Below are positions 18,622-27,166 of a DNA stretch of 64,000 nucleotides, piece by piece. Position numbers and translations under genes: made by a program. This DNA comes from Marinovum algicola. GTDB lineage: Bacteria > Pseudomonadota > Alphaproteobacteria > Rhodobacterales > Rhodobacteraceae. The stretch spans positions 32,419 through 96,418 of the forward strand of contig NZ_FNYY01000019.1 in the NCBI RefSeq assembly GCF_900109145.1, written 5' to 3'. The notes beneath the pieces were generated by a model. The model made no database searches. It saw nothing but the letters and a program-made list of their open reading frames with translations, and was not told the DNA's origin. Each line of letters opens with the position of its first letter. Within the stretch, counting starts at the first letter, position 1.

Positions 18622-20598
18622 TTATCCGGCGGCGCGATCCTTGGGGCGGAAGCCGATGCTGTCCGAGGCGGCAAAGCGCCCGCCCTGCACCTTTTCGATC
18701 TTGCCATCCCGCAGAAGCTGGCCAAAGCTGCGCAGCCGGTCCTCGCGGCTGGTGTCGCCGGTGTCGACCTGGCGCACCTTGGTCATCAGCTGCGGGCGCG
18801 AGAACTCGTCGCGGCCCTCGACAAAGGACATATAGGCGGCGGCCGCTTCCAGCAGCTCGGGAAGACGGTTGGCGCCCACCTCTTCGGCAAAGCTGGCGAA
18901 ACCGCCGGCGCTGTCGTCGTCATCGCGTTCCAGCGGCATCGACACACGGCGCGGACGCACGGTCTGGGCCACGGCGCCGGGTGCCGGCAGCTCGGTTTCC
19001 GGCAGGTCGACGCGCTGTTCGGCCACCAGCTTGAGCGGCGCGACGCGCGGCAGCTCGGGATCGGGCTCGGCCGAGGCGGTGCGGCGCGGGCGGACAGCGG
19101 CGGCAAGGTCGTCGCGATAGGCGCCACGCGGATCGCTTTCGTCATGACGGCTCTCGCTGCTGCGATCGGCGCGGGTGGCGGCGACGGCGGCGCGCAGATG
19201 CGCGATGGCATTGCGGCGCGAGCGGCCTTCGGGCTCTTGCAACTGCTCGTCGGTGGCCGCCAACAGGCGCGACACGTCGCCTTCTTCCCCGGCAAAATTC
19301 TCGCGGCGGTCGCGGCGCGACATGGCGCGCACCGCGCGCTGGGTGTCCTCGACCACGTCGGAGACCTCGAGCGCGCCGGCCCCGGCCGCAGGTGCCTCGG
19401 CCTCGGGCGTGCCGATTTCGGCCTCCACCTCGGCCAGCTCCCGCATCAGCTCGGCCTCGTCGTCCTGCGACAGGCTGCTCGGCGGCGTTTCAACGGCGCG
19501 GCGCTTGACCTTGACCACCCGGACCGGACGGCGCGGGGCCACACGACGCGGCGCGACCGGCGCGGGCTCGGCCTCGGATTTCGGCGCGGGCGCAGGCTCG
19601 GCTTCCGGCGCGGATTCGGGTTCGGCGGCGGCGGTAACCTCTGGTTCCGCCTCGGCTTCCGGCGCCGCGGCATCCCCGTCCATCTCTTCGGCCGGTTCGA
19701 TTTCGGGTTTGGCGGGCACCAGGTCCGCAATGCCGTCAAGCGTGACTTCGGTCACCGCCACGTCCTGCATCTCGGGGGCGTCGGTCAGCCGGTCCTCGGC
19801 GTCGCCGGAGGCCAGGGTCGACATGACATTTCCGATCACCGGGTCGACCACGGTCTCGGGCGCGGCTTCGACGCTTTCGGTCCCGGGCCCGGCTTCGGTT
19901 TCGGGGGCCGCCGGCGCGGCCGCCGGAGAACTGGCAGAGACGACGGCGCGGATGCGGGCCAGCTTGTCGGCAATCGATTCCGGCATGCGATCGGGCTTGG
20001 CGGCGGCGACGGCGGAATCGTCGACTTCTTCGGTCTTCGGGGGCTCTGCTGGGACATCGCTGACCGCTTCCACCGTTTCCGGCGCGGCCTCTTGCACCGG
20101 GGCAGCCTCGGGCGTGATCGCTGTCTCGGCTTCCGGCTCGGCGTGAACCTCGAGCGCGGCGGACATAGTCTCGAGTTCGTCGTCGAGCCCGGCGTCGCTC
20201 ACCGCTTCGGTCACGGCGGCGGGGGCCGGCTCCGACGGGGCGGCGGGCGCTGCGATTTCGGCTTTGGCGGCTGCGGGCTGTTCCGGCGCGGGTCTCTGTG
20301 GCGCGGCCTGCTGCGGCGCGGTTTCCGCCTCGGCGGCAGCGGCCAGCGAGGGGCGCAGCACGATGCCGTCATCCTCGAACCGGGCCTCGACGCGGCGCGA
20401 AATTTCCTTTTCCGCGATCCGGGCCAGCATTTCGGCGTCTGGCGTGGGCGGCTCCGCCCCGAAATACCGGTCATCCGACGCGAGGTCGCGGAAGTATTCT
20501 GCAATTGCCTTCATGGTCTCGAAGGATTCGTCGAACCCTTCCAACGTGCACGAGAATGTGCCGTAAGAGACGGTCAGGATTTTATTTGTCTGTACCAT
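18622..20598 (-). CDS. Large Ala/Glu/Pro-rich protein with conserved ends, unknown function
   Basis: 658 aa. The conserved N-terminus (TNKILTVSYGTFSCTLEGFD, about residues 4-23) continues to a region with EYFRDLASDDRYFGAEPP. A very long low-complexity acidic stretch (about 95-390) is rich in Ala, Glu and Pro. A basic patch (RRVAPRRPVRVVKVKRRA) follows, and the folded C-terminus has a helix-turn-helix-like FSRPQLMTKVRQVD...LRDGKIEKVQGGRFAASD. Relatives have, in my recollection, been named after CheA without support; no Hpt or kinase motif is visible. It could be a scaffold or nucleoid-associated protein. Start ATG 20598 gives MVQTNK; an alternative ATG lies 6 codons upstream. Divergent from the thiamine pyrophosphokinase gene. 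Confidence 0.75.
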   Translation of the reverse strand: MVQTNKILTVSYGTFSCTLEGFDESFETMKAIAEYFRDLASDDRYFGAEPPTPDAEMLARIAEKEISRRVEARFEDDGIVLRPSLAAAAEAETAPQQAAPQRPAPEQPAAAKAEIAAPAAPSEPAPAAVTEAVSDAGLDDELETMSAALEVHAEPEAETAITPEAAPVQEAAPETVEAVSDVPAEPPKTEEVDDSAVAAAKPDRMPESIADKLARIRAVVSASSPAAAPAAPETEAGPGTESVEAAPETVVDPVIGNVMSTLASGDAEDRLTDAPEMQDVAVTEVTLDGIADLVPAKPEIEPAEEMDGDAAAPEAEAEPEVTAAAEPESAPEAEPAPAPKSEAEPAPVAPRRVAPRRPVRVVKVKRRAVETPPSSLSQDDEAELMRELAEVEAEIGTPEAEAPAAGAGALEVSDVVEDTQRAVRAMSRRDRRENFAGEEGDVSRLLAATDEQLQEPEGRSRRNAIAHLRAAVAATRADRSSESRHDESDPRGAYRDDLAAAVRPRRTASAEPDPELPRVAPLKLVAEQRVDLPETELPAPGAVAQTVRPRRVSMPLERDDDDSAGGFASFAEEVGANRLPELLEAAAAYMSFVEGRDEFSRPQLMTKVRQVDTGDTSREDRLRSFGQLLRDGKIEKVQGGRFAASDSIGFRPKDRAAG

Positions 20599-20736
20599 CG
20601 TGTGCTCGCCTTCCAAATACCTGCAAGCTCATGTTTATCATGATGGTCCCGGCCAAAGCGGCCCGAATCTGTGCAAGTGAGGGTATCATTTCGTGACCAG
20701 ATTGTGACCTTTCTCCCGGAATACGGCTAAAAAGCC

Positions 20737-21429
20737 ATGAATCACCCCATCATTACTGCCGAAGCGCCGATCCTGCTTGTCGGTGGCGGAGAGTTCCGCC
20801 ACGCCGACCTGACGCTGGCGCAAACCTGGGCCGGACGCGCGGTGGCGGCCGACAGCGGGGCGCTGGTGCTGCTGCGCCACGGGGTGACCCCCGAGGCGGT
20901 GATCGGCGATTTCGATTCGCTTCCGGCCGAGACCCGCGCCGCGCTCTCGCCCGACACCCTGCATCACATCGCCGAACAGGACAGCACCGATTTCGACAAG
21001 TGCCTGCGCAATATCGAGGCGCCGCTGATCCTCGGGCTGGGGTTTCTGGGTGCGCGGGTGGATCATCAGCTCTCGGTCTTCAACCGGCTGGCGGCGCGGG
21101 CCGACCGGCCCTGCATCCTGATCGGACGCGAGGATGTGGTGTTTCACGCCCCGCCCCGGCTGGCGCTCGATCTGGCGGCCGGCACCCGGGTCTCGCTGTT
21201 TCCGTTGCGGCCGGTGACCGGCCAGAGCACCGGGCTGCGCTGGCCGATCCATGGCATAGATTTCACCCCCGGCGGCCGGGTCGGCACCTCGAACGAAGCG
21301 CTGGCCGACGAGGTCACGCTGGAAATGGACGGCCCCGGCATGCTGGTGATCCTGCCGCGGGACTGTCTTGACGCGGCGGTCAGGGCTGTTCTAGCGGCGG
21401 GGTCCGCGCCATCGACCGTTCGCGCATGA
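20737..21429 (+). CDS. Thiamine pyrophosphokinase
   Basis: Makes thiamine diphosphate from thiamine and ATP. 230 aa, the usual length. Family motifs in order: LLVGGGEF, VAADSGA (about 37-43), VIGDFDSLP and the acidic EQDSTDFDKCL that binds ATP-Mg. The C-terminal thiamine-binding sandwich includes LRWPIHG and GRVGTSNEA. Single gene on the plus strand; its last 50 bp overlap the convergent EamA transporter gene. No TPP riboswitch is visible in the 138-bp upstream gap. Confidence 0.9.
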   Translation: MNHPIITAEAPILLVGGGEFRHADLTLAQTWAGRAVAADSGALVLLRHGVTPEAVIGDFDSLPAETRAALSPDTLHHIAEQDSTDFDKCLRNIEAPLILGLGFLGARVDHQLSVFNRLAARADRPCILIGREDVVFHAPPRLALDLAAGTRVSLFPLRPVTGQSTGLRWPIHGIDFTPGGRVGTSNEALADEVTLEMDGPGMLVILPRDCLDAAVRAVLAAGSAPSTVRA

Positions 21430-22309
21430 CGATATAGAGACCGGCCGCCATGGTCACCGCGATGCCGAACAGCGCGAGGCCATTGGGCAGATCGGCAAAG
21501 ATCAGCCAGCCGTAGAACATCGCCACCGGGATCTCGAGATATTGCATCGGCGCGACGGTGGCCGAGGGCGCGTACCGCAGGCTCCAGGTCATCAGCAGGT
21601 GCGCCACGGTGCCGGTGATGCCGACGGCGGCAAGCAGCAGGATCTCGGTCTGATCGAGCGCCACGTAATGCAGGCCGGCGCTTGCGCGTTCGGCCAGGAC
21701 CGAGAGCGGGACAAGCACCAGCGAGGCCATGACGCCATTGATCGCCTGCATCGAGATCGGATCGGTCTCGCGCGCGATCTGGCGGGTGACCAGCATGAAA
21801 AAGGCAAAGATCACGGCGACGGCAAGCGGCAGCAGCGCCGGCCAGCCGACGTCGGCAAAGGTCGGCTGCACCACCATCAAGGTGCCGACAAATCCGACCG
21901 CACAGGCCCAGGCGCGCCGGGCGCCGATCTCTTCGCCCAGCACGTAATGGCCCAGAAGCAGCATCAGGAACGGCATGACATAGGCAATCGCCGTGGCCTC
22001 GGCCAACGGCAGATAGCGCAGCGCGGCAAAGACCGTCGCAATTCCGGCGATATGCAGGAAGGCCCGGAGCCAGGCCAGCCAGAACACCCGCCGCGACATG
22101 TACCACGACCGGCCGGTCATGCCGACCAGCACCGCCAGCACCACCGCCTGAATGACGAAGCGGATGGTGAGGATTTCCAGCAGCGGCACCGTCTCGCCCA
22201 GAAGCTTGACGATGGCATCGCCCAGCGGCGCCAGCAGGCAGAAGCCCAGCATCAGCAGTATGCCGAGAAAGGGGTTGTCCTGAGCCAGAATGTCGGGCGC
22301 GCGCGTCAT
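21380..22309 (-). CDS. DMT-superfamily (EamA) transporter
   Basis: 309 aa inner-membrane protein with about ten predicted helices in two EamA repeats (repeat boundary near residue 150, where VGFVGTLMVVQP and LPLAVAVIFAFFMLVTRQIA occur). Typical motifs are FALRYLPLAEATAIAYVMPF in the first repeat and LRYAPSATVAPMQYLEIPVA in the second. Members usually export amino acids or related metabolites; the substrate cannot be read from the sequence. Its 3-prime end overlaps the convergent kinase gene by 50 bp. Confidence 0.9.
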   Translation of the reverse strand: MTRAPDILAQDNPFLGILLMLGFCLLAPLGDAIVKLLGETVPLLEILTIRFVIQAVVLAVLVGMTGRSWYMSRRVFWLAWLRAFLHIAGIATVFAALRYLPLAEATAIAYVMPFLMLLLGHYVLGEEIGARRAWACAVGFVGTLMVVQPTFADVGWPALLPLAVAVIFAFFMLVTRQIARETDPISMQAINGVMASLVLVPLSVLAERASAGLHYVALDQTEILLLAAVGITGTVAHLLMTWSLRYAPSATVAPMQYLEIPVAMFYGWLIFADLPNGLALFGIAVTMAAGLYIVMRERSMARTPPLEQP

Positions 22310-22415
22310 GGTGGAACGCTAGACCAAAGGCTCGCGCAGCGCCAATGCTGACGCAAGGGAAATTTCGCGCCCCGCCCCGTCATCAGCCGCCGCCGCCCCG
22401 GGCCGAGGCCCGAGA

Positions 22416-22661
22416 TCAGGTTTCGGGGTCGCCGTCGGCGTCGGGATCCTCCTGACCGACGCCGCGAAAGACAAAGCGGAACGGCAGCGCCCAGAGGACG
22501 CCGAGCAGGATATAGACCAGCAGTTCCACCAGGATCGACGGGCGGCTCAGCATGTTCACGATGCTGACCGCCGCGACGACATAGGCCGGCAGACCGACCA
22601 GCAGGATCACCAGCGACCAGCGCCGCCGGGCCTTGTAGCTCAATCCCTTGCCGAGACCCAT
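22416..22661 (-). CDS. DUF2842 small membrane protein
   Basis: 81 aa with two membrane helices (WSLVILLVGLPAYVVAAVSI and ELLVYILLGVLWALPFRFVF) and a conserved KARRRWSL and FRGVGQEDP. The family is DUF2842, found in alphaproteobacteria, often beside purA. Start ATG 22661 lies 7 bp after the purA stop and gives MGLGKGLSYKAR; the longer ORF runs into purA. Function unknown. Confidence 0.85.
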   Translation of the reverse strand: MGLGKGLSYKARRRWSLVILLVGLPAYVVAAVSIVNMLSRPSILVELLVYILLGVLWALPFRFVFRGVGQEDPDADGDPET

Positions 22662-22668
22662 GACGCCC

Positions 22669-23964
22669 TCAATCCGCGAAAGGATCGGTGACGAGGATGG
22701 TGTCCTCACGCTCCGGCGAAGTCGAGAGCAGCGCCACCGGACATTGGATCAACTCCTCGACCCGCCGCACGTATTTGATCGCATTGGCCGGCAGCTCGGC
22801 CCAGCTGCGCGCGCCCTCGGTGCTTTCCGTCCAGCCGGGCATTTCCTCATAGATCGGCGTGCACCGCGCCTGCTGGTCGGCGGCGGTGGGCAGATAGTCG
22901 AGCGTTTCGCCGTCAAGCTCGTAGCCGGTGCAGATCTTGAGCGTCTCGAAGCCGTCGAGCACGTCGAGCTTGGTCAGCGAGATGCCGGTGACGCCCGAGG
23001 TGGCGCAGGTCTGGCGCACCAGCGCGGCGTCGAACCAGCCGCAGCGGCGCTTGCGGCCGGTGGTGGTGCCGAATTCGTGGCCACGCTCGCCGAGGCGCTG
23101 GCCGTCGGCGTCATCCAGCTCGGTCGGGAACGGGCCTTCGCCGACGCGGGTGGTATAGGCCTTGACGATGCCCAGCACGTAATCGATCGATCCGGGGCCA
23201 ATGCCCACGCCGGTGGCCGCCTGCCCGGCGATCACGTTCGACGAGGTGACAAAGGGATAGGTGCCGAAATCGATGTCGAGCAGCGCGCCCTGTGCGCCTT
23301 CGAAGAGGATGCGTTTGCCGGCCTTGCGCTTTTCATTCATCACCTTCCAGACCGGGGCGGCATATTCGAGGATCTTCGGCGCCACCTCTTGCAGCAGCGC
23401 GATCAACCCGTCGCGGTCGATCGCCTCGACCCCCAGCCCCTTGCGCAGCGGGTCGTGGTGCTGGAGCGCACGGTCGACGCGGGCCTCGAGCGTCGCCGGA
23501 TCGGCCAGATCGGCGACCCGGATGGCGCGGCGGCCGACCTTGTCCTCGTAGCAGGGGCCGATGCCACGGCCGGTGGTGCCAATCTTGGTGCCCTTGGAGG
23601 CGGCCTCTTCGCGCGCCCGGTCAAGCTCGCCGTGGTACGGCAGGATCAGTGGCGTGTTCTCGGCGATCATCAGTGTTTCGGGGGTGATCTCCACGCCCTG
23701 GGCGCGGATCGTCTCGATCTCTTTCAGCAGGTTCCAGGGGTCGAGCACCACGCCGTTGCCGATCACCGACAGCTTGCCGCCGCGCACCACGCCCGAGGGC
23801 AGCGCATGCAGCTTGTAGACCTTGCCGTCGATGACGAGGGTGTGGCCCGCGTTGTGGCCGCCCTGAAAGCGCGCGATCACATCGGCGCGTTCACTGAGCC
23901 AGTCCACGATCTTGCCCTTACCTTCGTCGCCCCATTGTGCGCCGACCACGACAACATTGGCCAT
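22669..23964 (-). CDS. purA: Adenylosuccinate synthetase
   Basis: GTP-dependent synthesis of adenylosuccinate from IMP and aspartate, the first committed step to AMP. 431 aa, the standard length. [16 protein letters not shown] (GTP-binding and catalytic Asp) opens the protein. GHNAGHTL supplies the catalytic His, [14 protein letters not shown] binds IMP, and [19 protein letters not shown] follows. Start ATG 23964 yields the canonical [12 protein letters not shown]. It is followed by DUF2842 on the same strand. Confidence 0.98.
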   Translation of the reverse strand: MANVVVVGAQWGDEGKGKIVDWLSERADVIARFQGGHNAGHTLVIDGKVYKLHALPSGVVRGGKLSVIGNGVVLDPWNLLKEIETIRAQGVEITPETLMIAENTPLILPYHGELDRAREEAASKGTKIGTTGRGIGPCYEDKVGRRAIRVADLADPATLEARVDRALQHHDPLRKGLGVEAIDRDGLIALLQEVAPKILEYAAPVWKVMNEKRKAGKRILFEGAQGALLDIDFGTYPFVTSSNVIAGQAATGVGIGPGSIDYVLGIVKAYTTRVGEGPFPTELDDADGQRLGERGHEFGTTTGRKRRCGWFDAALVRQTCATSGVTGISLTKLDVLDGFETLKICTGYELDGETLDYLPTAADQQARCTPIYEEMPGWTESTEGARSWAELPANAIKYVRRVEELIQCPVALLSTSPEREDTILVTDPFAD

Positions 23965-24153
23965 GTCACATCCTTCTCTATGGTGCCAAACCCGCGCCGA
24001 TATAGCCGTTGCCGCGCGGGGGCGAAACCGCGAAATTGACCTCGCCGCCGGCGCGGGGCGGAATTTGCCGCGGCTGGACATGCGCCGGCAATCGGCTAGA
24101 TGTGAAGCGCGTTTCGGAAGAACCGGAAACGCGTGTCACCAAAAGAGGCCGTC

Positions 24154-24549
24154 ATGGGTTTTCTCGTTCGCTGGGTCTTTGCCTTCCTTCTGGTTGCCGC
24201 CACCTTCAATCCGACCGCCTTCAGCTATCTCGGCTGGGCGTTGCGCGCTTGGGACAGCCAGTTGCCGCTGGTCCTGCTGCTGGGGCTGCTGCTGCTGGTC
24301 GGCTGGATCGTCTACCTGCGCGCCACCCTGCGCTCGATCGGCGCCTTCGGCATGATGCTGATTGCCGCCATCGTCGCCGCCCTGCTCTGGGTGCTGCATG
24401 ATTTCGGGGTGCTGACGCTGGACAACCAGGCGCTCAACACCTGGCTGGGGATCCTGGCGCTTTCGACGGTGCTGGGAATCGGGCTGAGCTGGTCGATCCT
24501 GCGGCGGCGGCTTTCCGGCCAGGCGGATGTGGATGACGTCGACGTCTGA
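24154..24549 (+). CDS. DUF6524-type small membrane protein
   Basis: 131 aa with four predicted membrane helices (FLVRWVFAFLLVAATFN; PLVLLLGLLLLVGWIVYL; IGAFGMMLIAAIVAALLWVL; TWLGILALSTVLGIGLSWSI) and a short acidic tail (GQADVDDVDV). I recall it as DUF6524, restricted to Rhodobacteraceae and relatives. Start ATG 24154 has AAAAGAGG 5 nt upstream; a GTG seven codons earlier lacks a ribosome site. Function unknown. Divergent from purA. Confidence 0.82.
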   Translation: MGFLVRWVFAFLLVAATFNPTAFSYLGWALRAWDSQLPLVLLLGLLLLVGWIVYLRATLRSIGAFGMMLIAAIVAALLWVLHDFGVLTLDNQALNTWLGILALSTVLGIGLSWSILRRRLSGQADVDDVDV

Positions 24550-24851
24550 ATTCCCGGTTAGGGACTTTTGGCTGTCGGCGGGCTGTCGCGGGAATGGGGG
24601 GCTCTGCCCCCGGCCTGCGGCCTCCCCCGAGGGTATTTTCAGCAAGAGGAAGAGCGGTGCGGGGCGCTTTGTTCGCGCGCCGTGGTGTATGCGGCCGGGG
24701 GGCTGGGCGGGGTGAGCGCGTCTTTGGGGATTGGGCCGGGGGTGGTTTCCGGGCGGACGGCGGCGGGGCTGCGGACTGTTGCCGGGTTGCGGGTTGCGCG
24801 TGCGGATCTTTCCGCCTACATACCCCGGCAACACGATACCCGCGAGGCCCC
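24550..24851. other. 302-bp intergenic region, no gene seen
   Basis: Holds repeat copy B (24596-24654) and then a GC-rich stretch with no supported ORF, leading to the secG ribosome site (GAGG at about 24844). Long open frames across it carry repeat-derived peptide and no family resemblance. Confidence 0.7.
24596..24654 (+). repeat. Intergenic repeat, copy B
   Basis: Same order as copy A: GGGGGCTCTGCCCCC hairpin, GGCCTGCGGCC inner stem, TCCCCCGAGGGTATTTT, then CAAGAGGAAGAG. Lies downstream of the DUF6524 gene, upstream of secG. Confidence 0.85.
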
Positions 24852-25214
24852 ATGGAAAACGTCGTCCTGATCATCCACCTGCTGTTGGCGCTGGCGCTGA
24901 TTGGCGTTGTGCTCATGCAACGCTCGGAAGGCGGCGGCCTTGGCATGGGTGGCGGCGGCGGCGCCGTGGCGGGACGGTCGGCGGCAACCGCGCTGGGCAA
25001 GGTGACCTGGGTGCTGGCCGTGGCCTTTATCGTGACTTCGATCACCCTGACCATCATCGCCGCGCAGAACTCCGCCGGCAGCTCGGTCATCGACCGCCTG
25101 ACCCCACCGGCCGCCAGCGAAGGCGACGGCCCTGCGACCCCCGCCCTGCCCGGCGACGAGCTTCTGCCGCCCGGCCAGGACGAGAACGCGCCGCTGGTGC
25201 CGCGGGCCGACTGA
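24852..25214 (+). CDS. secG: Preprotein translocase subunit SecG
   Basis: 120 aa. Two membrane helices (VVLIIHLLLALALIGVVLMQ and WVLAVAFIVTSITLTIIA) flank the cytoplasmic loop RSEGGGLGMGGGGG, the SecG hallmark. A Pro/Ala/Asp-rich C-terminal tail of about 45 residues is longer than in E. coli SecG. It assists SecYE-SecA protein export. Start ATG 24852 gives MENVVLIIHLL. It is followed 191 bp later by pyrG, the usual alphaproteobacterial neighbour. Confidence 0.94.
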   Translation: MENVVLIIHLLLALALIGVVLMQRSEGGGLGMGGGGGAVAGRSAATALGKVTWVLAVAFIVTSITLTIIAAQNSAGSSVIDRLTPPAASEGDGPATPALPGDELLPPGQDENAPLVPRAD

Positions 25215-25405
25215 CGGGCCTGACCGCGCCGGAATTTCGGGGCTCTACAATCCATTGAGATTTCGTGGCTGACCGCAACAGTATCTTGCGGTCGGCTTGT
25301 CAAATCCACGCGAATCCTGTAACGATGGACTCCCGTGGTACTGCGAAAATTTGGCCTCTGGCCGCGCGGTTCAAACGACGTTCGACTACGGGAGTTTCCT
25401 TCAGC

Positions 25406-27049
25406 ATGGCGCGCTTTATCTTCATCACCGGCGGTGTTGTGTCTTCGCTTGGCAAGGGGCTGGCCTCGGCCGCGCTCGGCGCCCTGTTGCAGGCCCGCGG
25501 CTTCTCCGTCCGGCTGCGCAAGCTCGACCCCTATCTGAACGTCGATCCCGGCACCATGAGCCCCTTTGAACACGGCGAAGTCTTTGTCACCGACGATGGC
25601 GCCGAGACCGATCTCGACCTCGGGCACTACGAGCGGTTCACCGGGGTGGCGGCGCGCAAGACCGACTCGGTCTCTTCGGGGCGGATCTATTCCAATGTGC
25701 TGGAGAAGGAGCGCCGCGGCGATTACCTCGGCAAGACCATCCAGGTCATTCCGCACGTCACCAACGAGATCAAGGATTTCATCTCGATCGGCGAGGACGA
25801 GGTGGATTTCATGCTCTGCGAGATCGGCGGCACCGTCGGCGATATCGAGGGGCTGCCCTTCTTCGAGGCGATCCGCCAGTTTTCCCAAGACAAGCCGCGA
25901 GGGCAATGCATCTTCATGCATCTGACACTGCTGCCCTATATCGCCGCGTCGGGCGAGCTGAAGACCAAGCCGACGCAGCACTCGGTCAAGGAGCTGCGGT
26001 CGATCGGCATTGCCCCCGACATCCTGGTCTGCCGCTCCGAGGGGCCGATCCCGGCCAAGGAACGCGAGAAACTGGCGCTGTTCTGTAACGTGCGTCCCGA
26101 GGCGGTGATTGCCGCCCAGGATCTCTCGACGATCTATGACGCGCCGCTGACCTATCACCGCGAGGGGCTGGATCAGGCGGTGCTCGATGCCTTCCAGATC
26201 TCGCCCGCGCCCAAACCCGAGCTGAGCAAATGGGAAGACGTCAGCGACCGCATCCATCACGCCGAGGGCGAAGTGCGGGTTGCCATCGTCGGCAAATACA
26301 CCCAGCTCGAGGATGCCTATAAATCCATCGCCGAGGCGCTGACCCATGGCGGCATTGCCAATCGGGTCAAGGTCAAGGTGGAATGGGTGGATGCCGAGCT
26401 CTTCGATCGCGAGGATCCGGCGGTACATCTGCAAGGCTATCACGCGATCCTGGTGCCCGGCGGCTTTGGCGAGCGCGGCACCGAAGGCAAGATCAAGGCG
26501 GCGCAATTCGCCCGCGAGCACAAGGTGCCCTATCTCGGCATCTGCCTCGGCATGCAGATGGCGGTGATCGAGGCGGCGCGCAATGTCGCCGGCGTCTCCG
26601 GCGCGGGCTCGGAGGAATTCGACCACGAGGCCGGCAAGAAACGCTTCGAGCCGGTGGTCTATCACCTCAAGGAGTGGGTTCAGGGCAATGCCAAGGTCTC
26701 GCGCTCGGCCGATGACGACAAGGGCGGCACCATGCGGCTGGGCGCCTATGACGCGGCGCTGGCCGAAGGGTCGAAGGTGGCGCAGGTCTATGGCTCCCAG
26801 GCGATCGACGAGCGGCACCGGCACCGCTACGAGGTCGACATCAAGTACAAGGACAAGCTCGAGGAACACGGGCTGGTGTTCTCCGGGATGAGCCCGGACG
26901 GGCGGCTGCCCGAGATCGTCGAATGGCAGGATCACCCCTGGTTCATCGGCGTGCAATTCCACCCGGAGCTGAAATCGAAACCCTTTGAGCCGCATCCGCT
27001 GTTCAAGGATTTCGTGCGGGCGGCGAAAGAGATCTCGCGACTGGTGTGA
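25406..27049 (+). CDS. pyrG: CTP synthase
   Basis: Converts UTP, ATP and glutamine to CTP. 547 aa. The synthetase domain opens [20 protein letters not shown] with the P-loop-like GKG, then [20 protein letters not shown] and [10 protein letters not shown]. The C-terminal glutaminase domain has GGFGERG, the nucleophile motif GICLGMQ and the His/Glu pair in FHPEL. Start ATG 25406 is the family start; the open frame upstream runs through the secG-pyrG gap. Convergent with cpdB downstream. Confidence 0.98.
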   Translation: MARFIFITGGVVSSLGKGLASAALGALLQARGFSVRLRKLDPYLNVDPGTMSPFEHGEVFVTDDGAETDLDLGHYERFTGVAARKTDSVSSGRIYSNVLEKERRGDYLGKTIQVIPHVTNEIKDFISIGEDEVDFMLCEIGGTVGDIEGLPFFEAIRQFSQDKPRGQCIFMHLTLLPYIAASGELKTKPTQHSVKELRSIGIAPDILVCRSEGPIPAKEREKLALFCNVRPEAVIAAQDLSTIYDAPLTYHREGLDQAVLDAFQISPAPKPELSKWEDVSDRIHHAEGEVRVAIVGKYTQLEDAYKSIAEALTHGGIANRVKVKVEWVDAELFDREDPAVHLQGYHAILVPGGFGERGTEGKIKAAQFAREHKVPYLGICLGMQMAVIEAARNVAGVSGAGSEEFDHEAGKKRFEPVVYHLKEWVQGNAKVSRSADDDKGGTMRLGAYDAALAEGSKVAQVYGSQAIDERHRHRYEVDIKYKDKLEEHGLVFSGMSPDGRLPEIVEWQDHPWFIGVQFHPELKSKPFEPHPLFKDFVRAAKEISRLV

Positions 27050-27072
27050 GGCGCGAGACGGTCCGCAGCACC

Positions 27073-27147
27073 GCGCCCCGGACCTGATCCGGGGCCGTCC
27101 GGTCGCCAGCCGCAGGCGAAAGGTCCCGGCGCTGAGGCCGGGACGGG
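27073..27147 (+). repeat. Double-hairpin intergenic element (copy 1)
   Basis: A 23-bp segment (27073-27095) folds as CCCCGGACCTGATCCGGGG and is identical, in reverse orientation, to 33994-34016. A second hairpin, GTCCCGG...CCGGGAC, follows at 27123-27144. It sits between the convergent pyrG and cpdB stops and could terminate both. Confidence 0.75.
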
Positions 27148-27166
27148 AGGTTGGAGCGCGACGCGC

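Noticed and set aside
20599..20736. TPP riboswitch before thiamine pyrophosphokinase
   Set aside because: No CTGAGA or similar conserved thi-box core in the 138-bp gap.
24434..26995. 853-codon minus-strand open frame
   Set aside because: Antisense across pyrG and secG in GC-rich DNA; the plus-strand genes are certain.
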